Shown: one piece after another, positions 1 through 5,628 of the stretch
Layout of the letters: each line of letters begins with the position of its first letter
Position numbering within the stretch: the stretch's first letter is position 1
Assembly: GCA_964559275.1 (NCBI GenBank)
Contig: CAZLGC010000035.1
Span: 1-12,495 of the forward strand
Direction: 5' to 3'
Source: CAZLGC01 sp964559275
GTDB taxonomy: Bacteria > Patescibacteriota > CALEFQ01
DNA: 12,495 nt
Position numbers and translations under genes: made by a program
Notes under the pieces: model-generated
Seen by the model: the letters and a program-made list of their open reading frames with translations, nothing else
The model's database searches: none
Told to the model about the DNA's origin: nothing

Positions 1-1982
1 AAATAATGTTGAACTGTGGCTGCCAACCGGCGTGAATCTCGGTTTCTATTTCCCAAAATATATTCAAAGAGGGGCGTTGTCTGTAACCGCTTAATTTTAC
101 CATCAGTTTTTATAATCGGTTCAAGGTCTTGGTAGGGAAGAGTAGAATTAGCTTCAAGTGTAATGGCCGGCTCGCCTTCGTATGTTCGCTCCTGGCAAAA
201 TCCTAGAATAGCAGCTGTGGCGTCAAGGACTCGGCCGGCACTAGATGTTGGCGTGACATTAAACCCGGAAGCTAGTTGTTTTCTTAGCACAGTCAATTCT
301 CGGCTTGAGTAAAATTGCTGCATAAACTTGTTCAGATCTGCCGGCTCCAGAAATTTTGCCAGAATGCCAAAAAGCATCCGCGGCGGCTGTTCACTGGCTT
401 TGTCCCCGCCAATCATCGGTTGCAACTCCAGTGACCCGATTCGTGTAGTTTGCGTTCTACGTTTTTCGATTTGCGTTAGAAACACTTCCCCTCCCCAAAT
501 TGATCCATCAGAGCCTAGCCCAACGCCATCTGCCGCAATACCAATATATTCAGTCAGTCCGTGTTCAGCTGCTACGGCTCGAATGTGTGCCTGGTGATGC
601 TGAACTTGCCGGTGCGGTAGTTTCAGTTCCCGTCCATATTCACTCGATTGGTAGCGAGGGTGTAGATCGCTCACGATCTGCTGAGGATTGCATTTGTAGA
701 AATTAAGATAGTCTGAAGTCGTTTTCTTAAAACGCAGGTATGCTTCCGGCTCGCGAATATTTCCCAAATGCTGCGAAGTAATAATTCCTTCTGGGAGTGA
801 AATTGAAAAAGTGCTGTTTTGTTCCGCGCCCAGAGCCAGCCCACCTGTTTTGACCTTTTTGGCAATAAGTGTCGGCACATAACCGCGAGCGCGACGAAGA
901 AAGAGCGCGTGTCCATTTATGACCTTGATAACAGAATCGTCAATGGCATTTACTATTTCCCGGTTGTGGTCCAAGACGTATTTAACAAATTGCTCCGAGC
1001 GCTTGGTGGTCAGTGGGTGGTCAGGTAGATTGGCTGATGTGAATACCAGCGGTTCGTCAAAATGGTCAAAAAGGAGGTAATGTAAGCCGGTGTAGGGGAG
1101 CATCAGGCCTAGTGAATCAAGATTACTCACCTCGGTAAAATCAGGACGTTGTTTCTTTCGCAAAACCACAATCGGGCGGGCAGCACTGCAAAGGGTCTCA
1201 CTTTCCAGTTGGTTGATCGTGCATATACTTTTCGACTGGGTAATATTTTTGAGCATCAAAGCAAATGGCTTGCGGGGGCGGTCGGTTAACCGGCGCAGCT
1301 TCTGAACCGTTTTTGTGTCCGTTTGACAGACCAGGTGAAAACCGCCAATACCTTTTATAGCTACAATCTCCCCCTTTTTTATTTTTTCAGCAGCAGCAGC
1401 GATCGGGTCATCATTGTCCAATTTTTTGCCGCGGTAATGTAAGCTGACCTTGGGACCACAATTAGGACAAGCGATCGTCTCGGCGTGATACCAGCGTGAA
1501 TCCGGATCGTTGTACTCACGCTCACACTTCGGGCATAACTTGAATTTGTGCATGGAAGTATTCTCTCGGTCATAAGGGGTGTCCCTAACTACGCTGAAGC
1601 GGGGGCCGCAGTTAGTGCAGGAAATAAAGGGGTATTGGTAGCGTCGGCTTCCTGGGTCTCGTAAATCTTTCAGGCAATCCGGGCACAAAAAGATATCCGG
1701 CGGAATTTCCGAATAACCTGTCGTCTTTTGACTTTTTTTAATTTTAAAACTCTTTTGAGTTTTAAATTTTGAATTTTTAATTTCAAAACTATCAACCCTG
1801 GCCATCGGCGGTTTCCCGGCCAGAAATTTCCTCGGATCAAATTTCTTATTGGTAAGAATCTCCACCCCGCTGCCGGTGTTTTTCACGTAACCCCAAAAAC
1901 CCAGCTGTTTAGCCCGGCGGTAAACAAAGGGACGAAAACCTACCCCTTGCACCAAACCCTTTATTGTGACCTTATATGCCAT
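1..1982 (-). CDS. hypF: Carbamoyltransferase HypF, hydrogenase maturation (C-terminus cut by window edge)
   Basis: HypF converts carbamoyl phosphate, using ATP, to a thiocarbamate on HypE, the source of the cyanide ligands of the [NiFe] site. I translated 660 codons without a stop before the edge; E. coli HypF has about 750, so the last part is outside. Domains in order: acylphosphatase (VQGVGFRPF, R17 and N35); four zinc-finger CxxC pairs at C100/C103, C122/C125, C150/C153 and C172/C175; YrdC-like domain (KGIGGFHLVC at 210-219, TSAN at 315-318); Kae1-like domain with HHQAH at 462-466, DGVGLGSDG and WGGEVF near 485-501, and SAGRVLDA near 581-588. The usual HAQPIACP appears as HAETIACP. The start is the ATG at 1982, preceded by AAGG nine bases upstream. 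It diverges from the hydrogenase operon it presumably serves. HypB, C, D and E are not in the window. Confidence 0.96.
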   Translation of the reverse strand, partial: MAYKVTIKGLVQGVGFRPFVYRRAKQLGFWGYVKNTGSGVEILTNKKFDPRKFLAGKPPMARVDSFEIKNSKFKTQKSFKIKKSQKTTGYSEIPPDIFLCPDCLKDLRDPGSRRYQYPFISCTNCGPRFSVVRDTPYDRENTSMHKFKLCPKCEREYNDPDSRWYHAETIACPNCGPKVSLHYRGKKLDNDDPIAAAAEKIKKGEIVAIKGIGGFHLVCQTDTKTVQKLRRLTDRPRKPFALMLKNITQSKSICTINQLESETLCSAARPIVVLRKKQRPDFTEVSNLDSLGLMLPYTGLHYLLFDHFDEPLVFTSANLPDHPLTTKRSEQFVKYVLDHNREIVNAIDDSVIKVINGHALFLRRARGYVPTLIAKKVKTGGLALGAEQNSTFSISLPEGIITSQHLGNIREPEAYLRFKKTTSDYLNFYKCNPQQIVSDLHPRYQSSEYGRELKLPHRQVQHHQAHIRAVAAEHGLTEYIGIAADGVGLGSDGSIWGGEVFLTQIEKRRTQTTRIGSLELQPMIGGDKASEQPPRMLFGILAKFLEPADLNKFMQQFYSSRELTVLRKQLASGFNVTPTSSAGRVLDATAAILGFCQERTYEGEPAITLEANSTLPYQDLEPIIKTDGKIKRLQTTPLFEYILGNRNRDSRRLAATVQHY
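1743..1766. repeat. Perfect 10-bp inverted repeat in an AT-rich patch inside hypF
   Basis: TTTAAAACTC at 1743-1752 and its exact reverse complement GAGTTTTAAA at 1757-1766 flank a TTTT loop. The patch (about 1735-1790) is far richer in A and T than the rest of hypF. It encodes a Lys/Ser/Phe-rich linker (residues about 68-87) between the acylphosphatase domain and the first zinc finger. The reading frame stays open and the linker has nearly the same length as in E. coli HypF, so it looks like a low-complexity linker rather than an insertion. A hairpin in DNA or RNA is possible but unproven. Confidence 0.6.
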
Positions 1983-2033
1983 TTGCGTATACCTTGATTT
2001 TAGTATAACATAAGAGGTAAAGGTTAAAATTTC
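1983..2033. promoter_or_regulatory. Divergent promoter region between hypF and the hydrogenase operon
   Basis: These 51 bases hold signals for both directions. Rightward, TATAAC at 2004-2009 is a good -10 box; the matching -35 is weak (TTTGCG at 1982-1987, 16-bp spacer). A start near 2016 would leave a leader of about 18 bases containing AAAGG at 2019-2023, ten bases before the small-subunit ATG. Leftward, TATACT (complement of 2002-2007) could be the -10 box of hypF, and AAGG (complement of 1992-1995) its ribosome binding site. The two -10 boxes share 2004-2007. No obvious operator palindrome is seen. Promoter calls are from consensus resemblance only. Confidence 0.5.
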
Positions 2034-2837
2034 ATGGCTAAAACCAAGAAAAAACCTGTTGTTGGAATTTTTGGATTAACCTCTGATGAGGGGTGCGAAT
2101 TTCCTATAATAGATCAAGGGAAGAAACTTTTGGATTTGTTAGAAGAAGTCGAATTGGGTCATTTTCGCTTGGTGGAAGAATTACCGGAGGCGGAACACTA
2201 CGATGTGGCTTTGGTGGAAGGGTCTGTGCTGACAGAGGATAATATCAAGAAGCTGAAATGGATCAGAAAAAATTCCAAAATACTGGTAGCTTTGGGGGCC
2301 TGTGCTGTTATCGGCGGCATTCCCGAACTTAAGAATTATTTGGACAAAGACAAGGTCATCACCCAGGTTTACAAAGATATTCGCGGTATTGATAATTTGG
2401 AAGTGAAGCCGCTGAAGGAATACGTCAAGGTGGATTTTGAAATCCCGGGTTGTCCGGTGGATGGCGGTGAAGTGATCCGTTTACTTTATGAACTTAAAGA
2501 GGGACGGATTCCGGAGATTCCGCAGCGTTCTGTTTGCTACGAGTGCCAGCTACGTGAAACTGAGTGTTTGCTGCAGCCCAATGAAAAAACCGGGCGCAAG
2601 GCCATGCCTTGTATGGGGCCGATTAGTCTGGGTGGTTGCAACGCTCCCTGTCCTAAAGCAGGATATCCGTGTGATGGCTGCCGGGGATTGGTAGCTGAGC
2701 CTGATATTGATAATTTTGAGAAGGCAATTGATAAAATAGTTACCCCAGAGGATAAAAAAAGATTGTTCGAACGCTACGGCAACCTTGATACCATTGAGGA
2801 AATAAAGGCTGCCCGCGAAGTAAAGGACAAAAGGTAA
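2034..2837 (+). CDS. [NiFe]-hydrogenase small subunit, group 3 (sulfhydrogenase delta-like), with Asp in place of a proximal-cluster Cys
   Basis: The 267-residue electron-transfer subunit carries iron-sulfur clusters from the [NiFe] site to a partner. Comparison from memory fits the Pyrococcus sulfhydrogenase delta subunit (EGSV near 62-65, ALGACAV near 87-92, IPGCPV near 138-142). There is no Tat signal or membrane segment, so it should be cytoplasmic. Proximal-cluster ligands are C21, C90 and C140, but the first position of the usual CxxC is D18 (codon GAT, 2085-2087; TSDEGC). The C-terminal ferredoxin-like region keeps eight cysteines for two [4Fe-4S] clusters: C168, C171, C178, C193, C202, C206, C213 and C216. 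It is the first gene of a three-gene operon, five bases before the large subunit. The start is set by AAAGG ten bases upstream. The exact hydrogenase subgroup is an inference. Confidence 0.93.
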   Translation: MAKTKKKPVVGIFGLTSDEGCEFPIIDQGKKLLDLLEEVELGHFRLVEELPEAEHYDVALVEGSVLTEDNIKKLKWIRKNSKILVALGACAVIGGIPELKNYLDKDKVITQVYKDIRGIDNLEVKPLKEYVKVDFEIPGCPVDGGEVIRLLYELKEGRIPEIPQRSVCYECQLRETECLLQPNEKTGRKAMPCMGPISLGGCNAPCPKAGYPCDGCRGLVAEPDIDNFEKAIDKIVTPEDKKRLFERYGNLDTIEEIKAAREVKDKR

Positions 2838-2842
2838 AATTT

Positions 2843-4099
2843 ATGAAGATTACAATGGACCATGTCGCGCGTACGGAAGGCCACTTTGGTTTTGTTTCCC
2901 ATATCGTGAATGGCGATATCGACAAAGCTAAGCTGGAAACCTTTGAAGGGGCGCGGCTTTTCGAGGGAATTCTGGTAGGGCGCAAGTATGATGAGATAGG
3001 AGAGGTTTCCCAGCGTATCTGCGGGGTTTGCCCCGTTATTCATTGTATTACTGCCAATCAGGCAGTAGAAAGAGCGCTCGGCCTCGAGGTTTCGCCGGAA
3101 ACATTCTTGTTGCGCAAGATGATCTTGGTTGGCCAGACCATTCAGAGCCATGCCCTGCACTTATACTTCTTGTCTCTTCCGGACTTTTTGGATTATCAGG
3201 ATGATCTGAAAATGGTGGCAGACCATCCGGAGATGTCTGAGCGAATGCTGGAATTGCGTGACTTTGGCAATAAAATTATAGCTCTTATTGGCGGACGTAC
3301 AGTTCATCCGGTCTCGCCACGGGTCGGCGGTTTCACCAAGTATCCAACCCGCGAGAAGATTCGCCAGCTAGCAAAAAAGGGTAAAGATATTCTACCGATA
3401 GCTATTGAATTGGCAGAGTTATTTAACAAACTGACTTACCCTGATTTCCGTCGCGAAACAGAATTCGTTTCCCTGGTGACCCCTAATGAGTACGCTATTT
3501 ATGAAGGAGATATTGCCTCGTCTCGCGGTTACAAAGTGCCCGCAAGAAAGTTTGTCCATAATCTCAAAGAGGTTCAAAAACCTTTCAAGCTTGTGAAAAG
3601 TTCTGAGCATGAAGGTAATGAATATCTGGTAAATGCCTTTGCCAGGATACACCTTAATTACAAATACTTGTCCTCGGCGGCTCAGGAAATGCTCGATAAG
3701 TCGGTAATAGATTTTCCTGATTATAATACTTTTCACAATGTCGTTGCCCAAGCTATCGAGATCGTCCATTGTGTCGAAGAGTTCCAGCGTTTATCGAAAG
3801 AATATTCACAGACTAAGGGTGATAAGCCTTTTGTGGAACCCAAAGTTAAGGCCGGGCGCGGAGTTGGTGCCGGTGAAGCTCCTCGGGGAACTCTCTATCA
3901 TGAATACGAAATTGACGAACAGGGAATTGTGACAGACTGCAATATCATTACGCCGACCGCCCAATTCCTGTTCAATATTCAGCAGGACCTTGATGTTTAC
4001 TTACCAACTATTAAGGACAAAAAATTGTCGCAACAAAAAAAGGAGATTCGTAAGATGATCAGGGCTTACGACCCCTGTATAAGTTGCGCTACCCATTAA
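2843..4099 (+). CDS. [NiFe]-hydrogenase large (catalytic) subunit, group 3 (sulfhydrogenase alpha-like), without C-terminal extension
   Basis: The catalytic subunit binds the Ni-Fe(CN)2CO centre for reversible H2 activation. Both ligand motifs are intact: RICGVCPVIH (C60, C63, H67) and DPCISCATH (C412, C415, H418). RTEGH at 10-14 is the conserved N-terminal motif, and EAPRG and ITPTA lie in the expected C-terminal third. The length of 418 residues suits group 3 alpha subunits. The stop codon follows directly after H418, the residue that normally becomes the C-terminus after peptidase cleavage, so the protein is encoded already in mature length. AAGG at 2831-2834, within the end of the small-subunit gene, is spaced eight bases from the ATG. 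HypA follows four bases after the stop. No beta or gamma (iron-sulfur/flavin) subunit genes lie beside it. Confidence 0.95.
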   Translation: MKITMDHVARTEGHFGFVSHIVNGDIDKAKLETFEGARLFEGILVGRKYDEIGEVSQRICGVCPVIHCITANQAVERALGLEVSPETFLLRKMILVGQTIQSHALHLYFLSLPDFLDYQDDLKMVADHPEMSERMLELRDFGNKIIALIGGRTVHPVSPRVGGFTKYPTREKIRQLAKKGKDILPIAIELAELFNKLTYPDFRRETEFVSLVTPNEYAIYEGDIASSRGYKVPARKFVHNLKEVQKPFKLVKSSEHEGNEYLVNAFARIHLNYKYLSSAAQEMLDKSVIDFPDYNTFHNVVAQAIEIVHCVEEFQRLSKEYSQTKGDKPFVEPKVKAGRGVGAGEAPRGTLYHEYEIDEQGIVTDCNIITPTAQFLFNIQQDLDVYLPTIKDKKLSQQKKEIRKMIRAYDPCISCATH

Positions 4100-4103
4100 A
4101 AGT

Positions 4104-4361
4104 ATGCATGATCTGCACGCGGCTGACAAAGTGCTCAAAATGGCCTTGGAAGGGGCAAAGGCTAACGGGCTTAGTAAAATAACCCAAATTGAGGTGGAGC
4201 TGGGAACTGTTGTCGAACATGGCTCCGAAATAGTACCGGAAAATCTCCGGTTCAATGTCGAGTCGCTGGCTCGTGCCTCCATCGCTGCCGGCGCCAAAGT
4301 TATTATCAAAAAGACTGCCGGCAACCAGGTGGTACTGAAATCGATAGAAGGCGATAAATAA
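4104..4361 (+). CDS. hypA: HypA-like nickel chaperone lacking the zinc-binding domain
   Basis: HypA, with HypB, delivers nickel to the hydrogenase large subunit; its N-terminal Met-His-Glu binds nickel and a separate four-cysteine domain holds structural zinc. This 85-residue protein begins MHDL, keeping His2 but with Asp for Glu3. It continues with recognisable HypA core elements: IEVELGTV near 29-36, VPENLRFNVESLA near 44-56 and AAGAKVIIKK near 61-70. It then passes directly to VVLKSIEGDK, which matches the last strand of ordinary HypA (about 113 residues). It contains no cysteine, so the zinc loop is missing between about residues 70 and 75. It is the last gene of the hydrogenase operon, supporting the assignment. 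No Shine-Dalgarno sequence is clear. It could be a paralogue rather than the organism's only HypA. Confidence 0.82.
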   Translation: MHDLHAADKVLKMALEGAKANGLSKITQIEVELGTVVEHGSEIVPENLRFNVESLARASIAAGAKVIIKKTAGNQVVLKSIEGDK

Positions 4362-4390
4362 AAAAGCAGGTTCCTGGATCCTGTTTTTTT
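4360..4390. terminator. Bidirectional intrinsic terminator between convergent operons
   Basis: The arms 4360-4370 (ending GCAGG) and 4380-4390 (starting CCTG then T-rich) pair over 11 positions with one G-T wobble, around a 9-base loop. The T-run at 4384-4390 serves rightward transcripts. On the other strand the A-run at 4360-4365 becomes a T-run for leftward transcripts. It lies exactly where hypA (rightward) and the lipoprotein gene (leftward) converge, and it overlaps both stop codons. Confidence 0.8.
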
Positions 4391-4790
4391 ATTCTACTTC
4401 AAATGATTTTTCTAGGGCTACCGGCGTGTCTACAAGCTCAATTCTGACGTTATATGTGCCAGTGCGAAATCCCTCCGGCGGTTTCTTAAGCGTGAAGGCG
4501 CCATATCTCGATCCCTCAGCTTCGATTTCAATGGGGTCAGTAACCTGGCGCCCATCTCTTTCCCAGGTTGTTCTCAGTTTAGTTCCGGCGGGGGCATTTT
4601 GCAAGAAGACCGAACAATAAATTATAGGGGAGGTGCGATCTATAACGTCGGTCGGGTTTGTTACCTGCTTGGTAACATCGTCAATCTCAGTTCCGACTTG
4701 TAATTCTGACAGAGCAGGTGTAAAGAGCTGGCACCCTGTTAAGCTGACAATGATGACTGGTATCAGAATAAGGCACTTTTTGGTTTGCAT
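4389..4790 (-). CDS. Small predicted lipoprotein with an Ig-like beta body
   Basis: This 133-residue protein is not a family I can name. Its N-terminus is a lipoprotein signal peptide: two lysines at 4-5, a hydrophobic stretch at 6-17, and the lipobox LTGC ending at C20, which would be lipidated and anchored outside the cytoplasmic membrane. After a Thr/Val/Asp-rich spacer, the body alternates short strands with turns (TTWERDGR, then GTYNVRIELVD, ending with a short FEVE strand), a pattern typical of small Ig-like beta sandwiches. C59 is the only other cysteine besides C6 in the signal. It is the last gene of the leftward operon, one base after the membrane-anchored rhodanese gene, so both products probably sit at the cell surface. 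A joint role is only an inference. Confidence 0.85.
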   Translation of the reverse strand: MQTKKCLILIPVIIVSLTGCQLFTPALSELQVGTEIDDVTKQVTNPTDVIDRTSPIIYCSVFLQNAPAGTKLRTTWERDGRQVTDPIEIEAEGSRYGAFTLKKPPEGFRTGTYNVRIELVDTPVALEKSFEVE

Positions 4791-4791
4791 A

Positions 4792-5628
4792 TCACTCTGT
4801 TATGTAACCAGCTTCTACCCAGCCCGGATAACCGGAGGTAAGGATGGAAATGTCGCTGGCTCCGTTAGCAAGTAGGGTCTGGGCAGTCATTTCAGCTTTT
4901 AGGTCATTGCTTCCGCCATATACAACTATGGTTCGATCAAGATTGATGGCGTTTGTCTGGGCCATGTTTTCGGCGTCGGCGAAGCTGATGTTACGAGCGC
5001 TCGGAATGTGACCGGCAGCGTAATCAACGGAACTGCGAACATCGAGTAGGTTTATGCCAACTCCGGAATCGATCGCCGAATCCAGCTCACTGGCGGAAAT
5101 TTCCGGTATTTGCAAATAACCGACCTCGGAAACCACCCCGATTGTGGTTGGGTAGGCTTCTTTTTTCCATTCCTCAGTGCCGCCGGCAAAATCCCGGACT
5201 CTCTTGAATCCCGATTCCACGAGCATTTGGGCGGCTGCTCCGCTGCGATTACAATTACTGCCATCGCACATCACAATCAGGTCAACATCTGTTGGTAAAT
5301 ATTTTTTCATGTTTTCTAGCTCGGTGAGCTGGATATTTGTGGCTCCGTCAATGTGCTCTTCGGCGTACTCAATAGGCTGGCGCACATCTATCAGTATTAG
5401 TGGTTCATCTGATTCCAACAGCCTTCTGACCTCGGTTGCCGCAATCTTTTCCACCTCGATTTCCTGGCTTGTTTCTTCACTTTCGGTATCCGTGTCGGTA
5501 CTTTTGTTGCTTTGCCAGGTAATTACTAAATATACCAATACGGAAATGATGATTATTATAACCAAGCCGAAAAGGATTGCCTTGTCTCGGCGGGATACCC
5601 TGGTCTCGGGAGGAGTGTTTTCATTCAT
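4792..5628 (-). CDS. Membrane-anchored tandem rhodanese-domain protein
   Basis: Rhodanese domains move sulfane sulfur through a catalytic cysteine persulfide. This 278-residue protein has a basic N-terminus (R10, R13, R14, K16), one membrane helix at about 18-38 and an acidic Ser/Thr/Glu linker. Two rhodanese domains follow: about 62-160 (LILIDVRQPIEY, then MCDGSNCNRSG, then FAGGTEEW) and about 176-278 (NLLDVRSSVDY, AGHIP, YPGWVEAGY). The positive-inside rule puts both domains outside the cytoplasm. The first has C121 and C126 in a longer active-site loop than the usual six residues. The second has VVYGGSND where a Cys would stand (G238), so it is probably inactive. The start overlaps the priA stop as ATGA, and the gene ends one base before the lipoprotein gene. 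The substrate is unknown. Confidence 0.9.
   Translation of the reverse strand: MNENTPPETRVSRRDKAILFGLVIIIIISVLVYLVITWQSNKSTDTDTESEETSQEIEVEKIAATEVRRLLESDEPLILIDVRQPIEYAEEHIDGATNIQLTELENMKKYLPTDVDLIVMCDGSNCNRSGAAAQMLVESGFKRVRDFAGGTEEWKKEAYPTTIGVVSEVGYLQIPEISASELDSAIDSGVGINLLDVRSSVDYAAGHIPSARNISFADAENMAQTNAINLDRTIVVYGGSNDLKAEMTAQTLLANGASDISILTSGYPGWVEAGYITE

Noticed and set aside
1735..1790. Mobile AT-rich element inserted in frame into hypF.
   Set aside because: The linker between the DSFE strand and the first zinc-finger Cys is 33 residues against 34 in E. coli HypF as I recall it, so no extra length was added.
1..1982. hypF could be broken, since many short frames appear in this region.
   Set aside because: A codon-by-codon reading of the reverse strand from 1982 to 3 shows 660 codons with no stop and all expected motifs in one frame; it lacks a stop only because it runs off the window.
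2034..4099. Membrane-bound group 4 (complex I-like) or Tat-exported group 1 hydrogenase.
   Set aside because: No membrane subunit genes are adjacent, the small subunit has no signal peptide, and both subunits resemble soluble group 3 delta/alpha proteins.
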